The notes beneath the pieces were generated by a model. That model was not told where the DNA came from, ran no database searches, and saw only the letters and a list, made by a program, of their open reading frames with translations. From Achatina immaculata (Eukaryota; Mollusca; Gastropoda; Stylommatophora; Achatinidae): a DNA stretch of 64,000 bases. Where the stretch lies: NCBI GenBank assembly GCA_009760885.1, contig CM019718.1:24057133-24121132 (forward strand), in the 5' to 3' direction. Of this stretch, positions 45,390 to 57,565 are shown one piece after another (positions within the stretch are counted from its first letter, which is position 1; each line of letters starts with the position of its first letter). The translations under genes and the position numbers were made by a program.

Positions 45390-46360
45390 GAGATCGGAAC
45401 AACAACACAACTCCTTCAGATCATCAGAGGAAGTATATTCTGCTGTAAAAATGGGCACCTGGATCAAGGGCCTCCGAGAAGAATTTGAAAGCCGGTGCAG
45501 AACTAGCCTCTCCTTACTTTTTTCCTCCTTGTCTCCTCTCTTCTTCCTCTCTCACCAATATTTACCTCACTCCCCCCTCCCGATTGACATACTGATTAGC
45601 CATTCTGTTTTCACTCACTACTGGTCTTCATTTACACTCGACGCCTTATTAAAATAAAAATATCCAATCTAAATCAAAGGAAAAGAAACCATTCTACATA
45701 CAGAATCTACTGTAATAATAAACTGAGTCTAGTGGATAAGGACACGAAAATATAAACAAGAGGAAATACATTAACTTACATGCAATATATTGAGAGATAA
45801 CCTTTCCTAAAGTGAATAGTGTTTGTTATAAGTGAACAGAAACATATTGTATATCTAATGACTGTTTATGATGGTCCTGCCACGTGTCATTAATATACTA
45901 TTTTACTCGTCGAAAACGTCACGTGACAATCATGTAATAGTTCTGTAACATGCTGTAGTCTGGGTGTTATAACTGTTCAGATTAGTTGCCACAAAAGTTA
46001 CTGACTGCTATAAAAAGCAGCGATACGTTGTTTACAAAGCCTTCTCAGAATATTAGGTACGTATATGTGTGTCTGTATGTTATCTGCTCTTACTAAAGGA
46101 AAGGACTTAGTCCTTCCCGTTCCAGGTGCAAGAATTTCACGATGTTCTGTGCAGTTTTCTTTTCAGAAGTTTGTACGATATTCTCTTCTTTGTCAGCGCA
46201 TCAGAGATTGTTCTCTGTAGAGTTTCCTTTGATCCATTGGTTTCTGTCTAGTAAGGCTGTGCTTTAAAACTAAACTAACGTTAGCACTTTTTATCAAACA
46301 CTTTTTCCAGGCGAAAACCCTTTGAAATAATTCTCAGTTTTTAAAGGAGTCCTCCGTTAA
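45390..46360. other. No recognisable feature
   Basis: No structure identified; the 45313-45657 frame is partly antisense to the hAT element. Confidence 0.45.
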
Positions 46361-46369
46361 AAATATATC

Positions 46370-46830
46370 CATAGTCTGCTGTAAGATGTAGGTAAAATAA
46401 TCCACTCACATTAAGTCGTATTTTTAATAAAACAGTTGTAGCTATCTGCAAATATTGTAATCCTCTTACAGTAGATTATTCTGTGTGTAAGAATAATGAT
46501 ACGTTATAAATATGGCTTGTATTAATTTATTTTCAGTACGGTCTGCATAATCTTCTTGTAGTAAGTTTTAAAAATACAATCCATCCCAGTAACTTATCGA
46601 GATTATAATCCAGTTGCAGTAATTTGTAGACGTGGAAATAAATTTACAGTACTTTGTGGACATAATAATATATTACAGTAAGTTGTGAAAATAATAATAA
46701 AATTATAGTAATTGTAAACTTACAAGAAGGTGTAGGTATAATACCTAAGTATGAGACATGAAAATCCAGTTACAGTAAATTTTAGACATAATAACCCAGT
46801 TACATGTGTCATTTGTATTTTGTATACAGA
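46370..46830. repeat. Degenerate 35-45-bp tandem repeat
   Basis: Recurring ATAATCCAGTTACAGTAA(T/G)TTGTAGAC-type words with variable spacing suggest an old minisatellite. Confidence 0.45.
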
Positions 46831-46839
46831 GAGTTATTT

Positions 46840-48040
46840 TTATTTGATTTCTTAAAGAAACAATATTTTATTTATTTATGTTTAAAGTCACAATATCGCT
46901 CCCAATGTCAAACGCATGACCAACCTTTTACCCTCTGATAATAATATTTATTCGATGAAACCTATAATGACCTCTTGTTGAGGTATAAAGTTCCAGGGAT
47001 ACTTGGTTGAGAAACATTCCGCTGTAGTGACTGGAAATCTTCAGAGTGTGTGATTGATTAGTTTCACTTTTTTCCCCCGTCGTTTCTTGTGTGGTAGTAG
47101 CTGATTCATTTCAATCTGCATGTGGACGTCATTTCGACTTTCTCTCCATATTTTCTTCGTAAACCTTTCAGATTTGTATTAATGTTGTATGCGTGACATC
47201 TAGTTTCAGCGTTTTAGACTTGTATATTAATGTAGTCTCGTGACATCGAGTTTCAGTGTTTTAGACTCCTATATATATGACTGATAAAGACACCTCTGTC
47301 TTTGACACGTGTGACCGCCTCTTTGTGTAGATTCTTTTGAGCTTCTTGCTTGGGTCCACTAACTTAAGCTGTGTTCACACTCTGTTTAACACTCTCACGC
47401 TCATACATTTTATCCATTTTTATTGACAATATTTTTTTTCCTGTTGTGTTTCGTTCATTTATTCGGATGGAATAAAGTTTGAAACAATGGAAATAATACC
47501 AATGTAATTAAATTTGCCTTAGGGGACATAAGCGCGGTATTGTTTACATCGCAAGCCAATACGTTAATTCCCCTAAAGTGTTCACTTTTCAGAATTCAGG
47601 CCCTGATTTCGCTGTATTCAATACACCCTCTTATAACGGCATCCATCCAAAAGTTTGTTTGCTAATAGTTACGGTCACGCGTTGGTTATTTACACCACAC
47701 AGTTTGGATTCTCTGCCAACACCCTAAGTTTGTCCCAGCTCCAGCAGTCTCCTTATTGTCTTTCTATTCCCGCTTTTCATCTTCCCGCAGTCTTTCAAAT
47801 ACAGCCTTAGCAATGTCACTCATGTCCATTCTCAGCCTGCCTTTTATTGTAGTCTGTCCAGCAGACTTGTCCTCCAGTTCACTTCCATGTAGTCCAGTAA
47901 GCCCTTGACAATAAATCCACTTTAGATTCATCATATTTGAATGGAGTAACAGATTGACCTACGAGTATTCTTTCCGAAGCAATTTCTTCTCAATTTTTCC
48001 AAGCAAAAAAATCCATCACAGAGACATCACAGGCCACTAG
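46840..48040. other. No gene seen; one short direct duplication
   Basis: A unit of about 58 bp around GTGACATC(T/G)AGTTTCAG(C/T)GTTTTAGACT is duplicated at 47170-47275. Nothing else recognised. Confidence 0.45.
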
Positions 48041-48410
48041 CCGTTCCGCTGACGATGACGTAGCCACGATTTTCATTCGCATGCTTGATGCAGTGACTTC
48101 AAAGACTCGTGTATCAGGTGCTGCTAATCTTTCATTTTTGGTAGGCAGCAAAACCCCAGCCACTTTTGCTGTTCCTAGTCACAGAGCCACCTGTAACTAT
48201 CACTGTATCTGAAGACCTATAGTGGCACTGGATGAGATCTTGAACCCAAAGTTCAACTGCTCCAAGTGACCAATCCTGACATTCGCTGCCCTTGCGTATA
48301 AATAAACTTTGCTTGGTGATGTATGTTCTGTGCCAGTAACCAATCCTTGGCTTTCGACATTCATCTAGATCACAAACTGACAATATTGTATGCTCAGCCT
48401 CAGCCATCCT
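48040..48410 (-). mobile_element. LINE relic, RNase H domain fragment
   Basis: Minus strand TVIVTGGSVTRNSKSGWGFA (48132-48200) matches the first strand and acidic residue position of RNase HI domains, with D of the usual TDGS replaced by G. After a frameshift, FEVTASSMRMKI follows (compare T-S-S-M-x-M-E, where the catalytic E is K here). Two catalytic acidic positions are therefore changed. Upstream DLIQCHYRSSD is compatible with an RT-RNase H linker. Confidence 0.6.
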
Positions 48411-48677
48411 GGGTCTACCTCGTTTGATTAGTCTGCTCTCTAGTGTAAACCCAGCTCTGTGTGGAGGGTAATGATGTATGCTTTAACCTGGGGCTGCTTA
48501 TATTTAGACCCCACACTCAGCATGTCAATGTGACAATTAATTGAAACGATAGACTGTTTAGTCAAAGGGACAGAATTCTAATATATTATAATCCCTCATA
48601 AATTATTTCCCCTTAAAGTCTGCACTTTTCATGACCCATGCTAAGGAAAAAAAAAATCAATAATTATCAAACTGGGA

Positions 48678-49364
48678 CTGTGGTTCTCAACCCATGGGCC
48701 TCGGCCCAAAGGTGGGACGTGACAGAGAGTATTGTGGTCCGCGATGAAGTCTCGAAGGAGCAGAAAGAAAAATAAAAGTAGATACAATAAAAAGTAATCC
48801 CGCATTTTTCACGCAATGTACACTTCACGCCCGCATAGATTAAAGCGTACGATTTGATTCGTAATCCTTGTGAGTGTGCACAAGAAGAATTAGCGGAACT
48901 GTCTAGCGATCGCTCATTACAAATCAAAGTGGATATCTCTTTCTTTTGGTGCACTGTTTCGATGGAATATCCGTTTTTATGTCAGCCCTGGCGATGAAAG
49001 TTCTTTTACCTTTTTCAACAACTTATTTATGCGAAGTTTCATTTTCTGCAGTGACGTTCCATGACAACGAAATATCATTCAAGAATGAACTTGGATGATG
49101 ATCTTCGAGTGTGTTTGTCACAAATTCCCCCCCCCCCCCCGAAAAGACATGCTATCCAACCAGAAATAGTGCCATCTTTAAGGTAAGTGAAAAGAACTTT
49201 TGTGTAGCAATGATTATGCAGTTAAACATGTAAGAAAAATATTACATAATACTGTATAAAATTAGATTTTCTACTTTGCAAATATAAAGCACTTTATTAG
49301 TGGGCCGCAAAAATGTTTGACTTTTAAATGTGGGCCGTACATCAAAAGGGTCTGAGAACCGCTG
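48678..49364 (+). mobile_element. Internally deleted hAT derivative with target-site duplication
   Basis: Terminal repeats CTGTGGTTCTC and GAGAACCGCTG are inverted, and 8-bp flanks AACTGGGA (48670-48677) and AACTAGGA (49365-49372) differ by one base. About 160 bp of 5' end joins directly to the transposase C-terminal region at AAAGCGTACGATTTGATTCG, which matches the hAT at 44.07 kb in opposite orientation. It cannot encode transposase. A 14-nt C run at 49127-49140 interrupts it. Confidence 0.88.
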
Positions 49365-49379
49365 AACTAGGACGTTATA

Positions 49380-50476
49380 GGTCATGTTGTGACGGGCATC
49401 TTGATAGTGCGGAATTAAGTGCAGTGCCGCGTGGCGTAGGCGATCATTTCTCTCCACAATTCCCTGTCTTTAGACTTGATTATGAGATCCGCCGGTGACT
49501 TTCTTCCTAGCCAAACTGACAGCATATCCAGAAACTTTTCCTTTTGTCTTCCTCTGTCTCTTCTTCCCTCAATTTTTCCAGTTGCCACAGTGTGCTCCAA
49601 TTTTCCTATTCTCAGAAAATGTCATACAAATCTCGCTTGTCTGCCTCTGATCTTTGCTGTTATTTGCCTTTTAACTCCAGCCTCTGTTAAGACTTCTTCG
49701 TTGGTTTTCTTAGCTGTCCATGATACCTTCAACATCCTTCTTATGAACCACATTTTCATGGCCTCCATTTCTTGCTGCACTCTCTTATTCATGGACCATG
49801 CTTGACGTCCATAAAACAAAATTGGCTCGATGAAACATTTAAGTACTCGGAATCTTGTTTCCACTGATATGGATCTGTTGCACAAGATGTTTCTCATTTT
49901 CTGGAATGCTCACTTGGCCTGATCAAGTCTGCTTTTTATTTCATTGTGACATTTCCCATCAGCTGTTATAATTGTTTCTAAGTACTTGAACCTATCAACT
50001 TGTTTCAGTTCTGTGCCATTTTGGTGGTATTATTTTCTTTGAGATGACCATCACTTCAGATTTCTTTTCACAAAACACGATGTCCAAAAGAGCCTGTAGC
50101 TCCCCTTCACTTTTAGCAAATCAGAACTGTGTCGTCTGCATATCTTAAGTTGTTAAGTTTATACCCGCCAATTGATATTCCTATCAAGCTCTCTATATTT
50201 CTCATTATGTACAAGGAGAATAGGTCAGGAGACAGAACATATCCTTGTCTCACTCCTAATTTTATGTATTGGAATGCTTATATTTGGTTCTCAACCTTCA
50301 TTGCTGCTTATTGTTGCCAGTATATATTTTTGATGAGTTTCAGGTCTTTCCCATCTATGTTGATGTCTTCCAGTTTTCTTATAACTTCTGTGTGTTTCAC
50401 TTTATCACATGCTTTACAGTAGTCTATGAAGCATAATTATAGGTCCGTCTTTACTTCTATTGATCTTTCCGTCAAT

Positions 50477-50527
<51 letters not shown>

Positions 50528-51640
50528 TTCCTTCGACGAAGCCACCCTGTTCTTCGGCGATTTCTGGGTTTATTTTGCCCCTGGTAACATGGCTCATAAG
50601 ACTAATGGTTCCATGGTCTTCACATTCAACTGCTCCCTGTTTCTTTGGTAAGGCAATGAAAACTGATTTTAAAAGGTCTGATGGGACATAGTTACTGTTA
50701 TAGATGTCATTCTGCAATCTGGTAATTATTCCTACGCCAAGCTCTACTAATGCTTCCAATTCTTCTTTGGTGATTTTATCTGGTCCTGGTGCTTTGTTCT
50801 TCATGTGTTTGATGGCTTCTTCCACTTCTGATTTTAATATGGTAGGCCCTTCATTATTATTTCATATATCTATTTCACTTCTCATAGAGTTCTCTAATGT
50901 ATTCTCACCATCGTGCCATTATGTCATCTCTGTCCATTATTGTATGCTCCTCCTTTGACTTCAGGTAACCAATCTTGTGGTATGCCCTTTTGTTTGTTAA
51001 CTCCCTTTGTTTGTACGTATTTCTTGTGCTTCCATGATGGTGTGCCGCTATTTCATTACATTTTTTATTTAGCCACTCTTCTTTAGCTTTATTGCATTTG
51101 TGTCTTATTTCCTTATTTATTTTGTCATATTCATCTTTATTTTCCTTAAGACTTCTCCGATCCATTAGTTGCAAAATTTCTTCTGTCATCCACCCCTGTT
51201 TAGCGTGTCGTTTATTTGGAGGTAGGATTTCAATAGCTGTTTGCTGAATAGAGTCTTTAAGCATATTCCATTTTTCGTCAATCGTTTCAATCTTCTCTAT
51301 AGCACTATACCTGTTATGTACTATGGTCCTATATTGTTCTTGTATTGCTTTATCGTTCCATAACAGCTCTCTATCTATTATTTGTTTTCAGCTGCTACCT
51401 TAAACCTCTTTAGCCTGATTCTCACTTTTCCTACAACCAACATGTGGTCAATGTTGCACTCTGCGCTTGGTCTTGTTTTCACGGATATTAGTGAGTTCCT
51501 GAATCTTCTGTTGATCATAATGTAATCTATCTGGTTACGTGTGTTATTATTTGGGCTTTTTCATGTCCATAGTCGCCTTGGGTGTTGTTGAAACCAAGTA
51601 TTTCCTATTATCATTTTCAATCTTAGACAGATTCTCGTGA
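49380..51640 (-). mobile_element. RTE/BovB-type LINE, endonuclease to 3' end, decayed
   Basis: Read on the minus strand from 51640: the end of an AP endonuclease domain (NTWFQQHPRRLWTWKSPNNN, RNQIDYIMINRRFRNSL, IDHMLVVGKVRIRLKR). Next comes the linker LPPNKRHAKQGWMTEEIL and NKKCNEIAAHHHGS, then RT blocks (MKNKAPGPDKITKEELEAL, FIALPKKQGAVECEDH), a (CTATA)/(CT)n insertion at 50480-50527, remains of RT at 50100-50450, and the C-terminal part (FYGRQAWSMNKRVQQEMEA, MWFIRRMLKVSWTAKKTNEE, TGKIEGRRDRGRQKEKFLDM). Several frameshifts and the microsatellite make it inactive. This order is the RTE/BovB arrangement. Confidence 0.82.
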
Positions 51641-51751
51641 AAAAGTGACTATTGGCTCGGAGTAATGTTAAAAACAGTCACAACAACTGTGAATTTGGGT
51701 GCAAAGATTATTTGCTAGAAACTAAGACGTTTCCAGTCGTTGAAGGTAGAC

Positions 51752-51982
51752 GCGTTTTTCACGTGGAGTTTGACTAAGATCAAAACGACTGAGATCAAAG
51801 TGTCCTCTTGGCAGGTACCCTGATCAACATGCCGTTTAGTTAAGACAAAAGGGTAGTTTTTTTAACTACGAGATGCATAAGGCCTGCCCTGCACATTCGA
51901 TACCGGGGGTAAGGTCCACATCTCGTTTCGGGTAGGCCCGGTTTGCAGTAACACCGAGTCCATGGCCTGTTGTTTCCGTTGT
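51752..51982 (+). ncRNA. U2 snRNA-like sequence, copy 2
   Basis: Contains TTTGACTAAGATCAAAA followed by a repeat of the same motif GACTGAGATCAAAGTGT (U2 5' region, partly duplicated), a T-run AGTTTTTTTAAC at 51856-51867 in the place of the Sm site, GTAAGGTCCACATCTCG, and the U2 stem-loop IV match GCCCGGTTTGCAGTAACACC at 51927-51946. The branch-point-pairing GUAGUA is replaced by GTCCTC. The 3' flank TGTCTTAAAAAAAAAG matches copy 1. Confidence 0.5.
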
Positions 51983-52041
51983 CTTAAAAAAAAAGTTTGA
52001 CGCCTGTCATAGAATGGATAAAATGATTAAACATAATTTAA

Positions 52042-52243
52042 ATCATTCTCGGCCTTTTGACTGAGGTCAGAGTGTCCTCTTAGCAGGTACCATGATCAAC
52101 AAGCCTTTAGTTAAGACAAAAGCCTAGTTTTTTAAAACTAAACTAGACGTCCAAGGTCTGCCTTGCACATAGAATGCCTAGGGTATGGTCGACATCTAGT
52201 TGCGGGTGGACCCGGTATAGCAGTACCGCCTGGCGTTTTCGTC
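52042..52243 (+). ncRNA. U2 snRNA-like sequence, copy 3
   Basis: The clearest 5' end of the three: ATCATTCTCGGCCTTTTGAC then TGAGGTCAGAGTGT, differing from the animal U2 5' end at only a few positions, mostly transitions. The 3' region TGCGGGTGGACCCGG, TATAGCAGTACCGCC is very close to insect U2 stem-loop IV. The centre (CCTCTTAGCAGGTACC.. GATCAACA..TTTAGTTAAGACAAAAG) is shared with copy 2, not with U2, and replaces the GUAGUA and stem-loop IIa region. It starts 60 bp after copy 2 ends. Confidence 0.55.
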
Positions 52244-52249
52244 GCTTAA

Positions 52250-53140
52250 GACAAAAAAAAATTGAGACTTGTCGACATAGAAGTTTCTAGATGGGGGCTG
52301 TGAAAATCTTTCATATGAAAGAGGTAGAGCTGACCAAGCAGGATTGTTATGATATTAGGATGAGGTGAGATTAGATCAAGACGTCATTTTAGAGTAGAAG
52401 TTGTTAGTGAGTTTCAGGCATGCCTTAGTTTTATTGTAGTAACAGTTGTCCTTTTTTTAGGGCAAACTTTTGCCTAGTTCAGAATATGCATAGTTTTGTA
52501 GGACTGTCCTAGTTAGGACTGAACATGTGATGTAATGGTTAATCTTTTCGAAGATGTGTCGTTGTGCACAATTGCTTGGAAATTCTGTAATGTTGTAAGT
52601 AGTAGCCTTTTGTAGCACTTATGATTGTAATAGTTCGTACTGTTCGGTAGTTAGATTCACTTCCCCATGGCACTGACTTCGTGCCCGGAAGTTCTATTGT
52701 ATGTTTTTCTGGTCTCTGCCGTGTGGCAGCGGTTTTCAAGCCATTGGGCTTCATCACATCACTCATCACATCACTCATCACATCACTCATCAGTTCAACG
52801 CTCATTTTCCCCCATCAGTAAACCTTGTCAACGTTAAATTTTAGCCGGAGTTCTTGAGTGGTTGAGCTTCCTCTGTCAGTCTAGTTTGAACGAATGGAAG
52901 TCCAGTTCTTGATCCTTGTGACACTGGTGTTATTGTTGTACCACTGACGAACCTGGAAACTGTTGTTGTGTTGCTATGGGAATACCGAAGTAAGAGATCA
53001 TGCCTATTGATTAACGAGTAGCAGATAAATAAAATCAGTCAGACAGACAACGACATGAATGATATCATATCAAGCACAGCAGAGCTCCAATAACTTCTTT
53101 TATAGTTCTTATTATCAATGTAGAATATTCCACTCTGTTT
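52250..53140. other. No gene seen; short (CATCACATCACT)n run
   Basis: A 13-bp repeat CATCACATCACTC lies near 52749-52792. No other feature. Confidence 0.45.
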
Positions 53141-53149
53141 ACAGTCTTA

Positions 53150-53640
53150 TGTACCGAGGAGAGTCTAGTATATCTGATGAAGAGAGATGGACGGTTCTCG
53201 TGGGTCTTCATCGGGTGCCGTATTGGCACATTAGTACATGCCACCCAGGGCATACGTCTTTATCATGCAGATAGCGCATTACCGTCACACTGGAGCAACC
53301 CTGGTACAACCCAAGACCACTCTCATTGCCTCGTTCTCTACACGATCTAGTTTGTTCAGCTGTGCGTTGGACAGTGTATTCAGGCCAAGACGATATTCCA
53401 GTGCGGGCATCACCAGTGCCTGCATCAACAAGAACAGGGTGCGCTGTGGAAAGTTTGCAACAAACTCTTTCCTGGCTTTGTCCACGTGGAGTTTAAAGGA
53501 CAAGAATTTCTCAAATTCCGTTCCGAAATATCTCATGCAATGTGTTCTCTTAATATCTTCACCGCAACATTTCACAATCGGAACAATGGATCCTACAATT
53601 CTGCAATGTAATGAGTACCATAGAATATTGACATTGTCCG
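53150..53640 (-). mobile_element. LINE relic (CR1/Jockey-like RT thumb region)
   Basis: Minus-strand frame: RTHCMRYFGTEFEKFLSFKL, HVDKARKEF, LMQALVMPALEYRLGLNTLS, NAQLNKLDRVENEAMRVVLG and TRVAPV. This is the segment after the RT catalytic motif, where (K)YLGxxxDxxLxFxxH is followed by LxKLDxVQNxAxR. It continues past a stop with TVMRYLHD-like residues. Catalytic motifs are absent. Confidence 0.65.
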
Positions 53641-53649
53641 GATTATTAC

Positions 53650-54470
53650 TGCATTGTTATTCTCGCATCAGTCTGTTGTTAGATCAACCTGGAACAGAAA
53701 ACCATTAAAGGGAGAGTTTGTCGTTTAAGACTTGTGAGTTCTGAAACGTCGTCAAGGAAATCTGGACTTTACTGGCATCCAGATCAAAAGACGAGAAGTG
53801 GAAGTCCAGTGACGGCTGGAAATCTTAGTAAGGGAAACAACGGACTACGGGTCGCGATGGCGGACTTACATGGTGACAGAAACAGATCGCGGAGTTTCAT
53901 GTTACAGGTCACATCATCCGAGTTTACACTTGTTTGGTAAAAAGACAAATGATTTGTTGTTGTTTCTTTTTGTTTGGCTGGACAAACAACGTACACTTTG
54001 CTGAAGGCAATACTCATCTTGTTACAACAGTGGCAGAGTGAGTGCTGTACTTAAAGTAAATGTTAGTTTCTTTCTATGAAGTCACAAACACTTTTTTGTA
54101 ACTAACTGGGCATGACTAAACAGTGAACCGAGAGAACTAAATTTTAAAAAAAAAATGGTGTACTCGTTAAGATGACTTGGTCCGCTTATAACGATGAACT
54201 AATCACCAACCATTGACCACGTCAAGTGCCATGAGTCTTTCCTTCAGTTATCACCAACTGAACAAATGAAACATAAAAGTACATTTCCATCAGTACATTT
54301 CGTGGCTTGTTTTTAATCATGTCTTTCGAATATTTGTTTTTATCGGGTTTTCTTTGCCTGCTCATTAATTCTATAGAGTAGAAACGCATTTTTTTTCATT
54401 ATGGATAGTCTGAAATTAAATTTCAAAAAACCATTATAAACCTACCTGTTTACTTCTGTTCCTCTACAGA
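53650..54470. other. No recognisable feature
   Basis: Only short frames; may include upstream sequence of the following exon. Confidence 0.45.
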
Positions 54471-54639
54471 AGTGAAAATCGACAACCGGAAATGAAACAG
54501 ACTACGAACTGGTCAAGAAATTAAGAAAATAATTTTCTTTCTTTGGCAACTGATTTCAGACTTCAGTAACTAACTGTAACAGAAATAATGGTTTTTCTGA
54601 CTGAGCTGCTTCTGGTCTGTCTGCTGTCATTCAGCGCAG
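54471..54639 (+). CDS. First coding exon with signal peptide, unidentified secreted or membrane protein
   Basis: ATG at 54588 opens MVFLTELLLVCLLSFSAG: a short polar start, a hydrophobic core LLLVCLLSF and a small-residue end, as in cleaved secretory signals. The coding stretch ends after GCA G at 54639 and is followed by a consensus donor GTGAGT (54640-54645). The intron is phase 1, the usual phase after signal-peptide exons of animal extracellular proteins. A good acceptor (CTTCTGTTCCTCTACAG at 54470) lies upstream, so the exon may start at 54471 with 117 bp of 5' UTR. No following exon was recognised within the window. The gene identity is therefore unknown. Confidence 0.5.
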
Positions 54640-56199
54640 GTGAGTGATCCTAGAGCAAGGACGCTGGACGTAGGTTCTACACCTTTATATTCTTTCAGTG
54701 TTCTACAAAATCATATGGTGAATTTAACCTAAACATAGCACATACATAGTCAGTCAAGAAACATTAATTTTCTTTATCTGTATTTTACATTTCTGGTGTA
54801 TAAACTTGGATAGTGCTACAGCCAGAAAGCTCAGACATGTTTCCGCCATTAATATTTAAAATTTATTGGTTATATTTTGCTCATTAAAGAAGTGTCTAGT
54901 GACTTCAGTTTATGAGAGCCTCGTTTAGACGATTTCGTTTCCTTTCATTGATTGTGCTTTCACTTTAGTAGTTTGTACGTGAAATTTCTAAATGAAATGT
55001 TCATGATCTCAGTGGATTATTTTAATTTTTATCTTCTTTAAGATTTTGATTGAAGTCAATGAGCTGAGCTTCGTGTGTTAGAAAATTTTGGAACAAAAAT
55101 ACAGTATGAAAATTAAATTATCTGAACTATGGCTACTCATTTATTTTATCCTCTTTCTACCCTCCCACCCCACCCCACCCCACCACCGACCTATCCCCTC
55201 TTCTACTCTGCACAAGTAGGAAGTAGAACATGGTCTAGGTAGGATTTGATTCACCAGCCCTGACTTCCAGTGTAAACCTACCTACAGCCATACAACTTTA
55301 ACATGACCCATACTCTGTGCAAGTATTAACTTATAAAAAAATCCATTTACCCATACAACTCCCAATGTAACCATAACCCATACAACTCTAACATGTGCAG
55401 TGTAGACCATTACTCATATGATTTCTAACATATCCAATATAAACCATCACCCATACAAACTCTTACATGTCCAGTATAACCCAGTACCCAAAGCGACACT
55501 AAGCTGTTTCCAGATCTTTCTTTCTCCATGGTCCGGCTGTAAAGAACTCGAGACAGCGGTTCAAGAAAGTTCTTACACAGACAATTACTGCCATCATCAG
55601 CAAGTAGATCTCTCTTCCTGCCGTTCTCTTCTCCACTTCCTATGCTCCACTCAGGCCATCATTCTTCTTCAATCAGTGCGTTTTAATGAATAATCATACT
55701 TTATTTATTTTTTATGTGTGTAAATATGTATCCAAACAGTTTAGTACAATAAAAATCAAATGATTAAATATGTGTCCAAGCTGTAGTTGTGTAATGCATA
55801 TCCTAGTTTAATAGACCACTGTATGAATAGTACATAACGGGGGGTGGGGGGCGTTGAGGATGTGGCCTTGGAGAAAAGGGGGTGGCAACCTAAACAAGCC
55901 TAGGAAACGCTGCTCTAGAATGAAGCTAACAGATGTAAAGTGACAGAACACACTGTTGTGTGGCTCGAAAATGATTTGTAAAGAATAACAAGAGAAAGAG
56001 ATATTAAAGAGAAATGAACTGGGAATTTAAAATCAATGGATTAAGATATCTTATCTGTACAATAAGATGACTTTAATGTGCATCTACATGAACAGTAGTG
56101 TAGACTGCAATGTTACGTAAGCAATTTGGTCTGTTTCATTCAAGTACATAGCTACTGGTTCCATAATTTGAGACGCCTTGAAGGTGTTAACGGAATTTC

Positions 56200-56622
<423 letters not shown>

Positions 56623-56924
56623 TCCGGTCACTGTTTAAATACGTTATACCTGGCGTCTAATCATGTGGGATAGGTGAAATTGAGAGATACAAAAGCGAAG
56701 CATTCGTTGAAGCTGCTGCAGTATAATGTCCTCTGTCAGTGTCCCCCTAAAGTGATCTGGATGTTTCCCAGCTCAGACAGTGAAGTGAAAAACTTGATGA
56801 CGTTTCACTTCTTAACGTAAAAAAATTAAAGCGATCTTCCTTCTTACTGGTCAGACGTTTGCTTTGTTGTAGACCAGCACAGACAAGATGTTGAAATTTG
56901 GCATCTCCGCCTCAAGAGCGTCCT

Positions 56925-57565
56925 GGTTCTAACAATCATGTTGCAAAAAAAAAATAAAACCTATAATCCTGGTTCTATAACAATCATGTTGCAAAAAAAT
57001 AATAAAACCTAGAATCCTGGATCTAACAATCATGTTGCAAAAAAAAAATAAAACCTATAATCCTGGTTCTATAACAATCATGTTGCAAAAAAAATAATAA
57101 AACCTAGAATCCTGGTTCTATAACAGTCATGTTGCAAAAAAAAAATTAAAACCTAGAATCCTGGTTCTAACAATCATGTTGCAAAAAAAAAAATAATAAA
57201 ATCTAGAATCCTGGTTCTAACAATCATGTTGCAAAAAAAAAAAAAACCTAGCGTCCTAATTCTAACAATCTATTTGCAAAAACAAAACCTATCATCTTTA
57301 TTCTAACAATCCAGTTGCGAAAAAAAACCTAGCATCTTGGTTCTAAGAGTCAAGTTGCAAAAAAAAAAAAACTAGCATCTTAGTTATAATAATCAAGTTG
57401 TCAAAAAAAAATTAGAATCTTGGTTCTAACAATCAAGTTAAAAAAATTAGAATCTTGGTTCTAACAATCAAGTTGCAAAAAAATTAGAATCTTGGTTCTA
57501 ACAATCAAGTTTCAAAGAAAATAATTAGAATCTTGGTGCTAAGAATCAAGTTGGAAAACAAACTG
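56925..57565. repeat. About 35-bp A-rich minisatellite, copy B
   Basis: Counterpart of 31005-31660, units CTGGTTCTAACAATCATGTT plus GCAAAAAAAA(T)AAAACCTAGAATC, about 17 units. Confidence 0.85.

Noticed and set aside
47000..47035. Missing 5' terminal repeat of the 43.5-kb hAT (GGTTGAGAAACATTCCGCTG)
   Set aside because: Similarity to the terminal repeat is partial and the adjacent 8 bp do not match the flank at 43534-43541.
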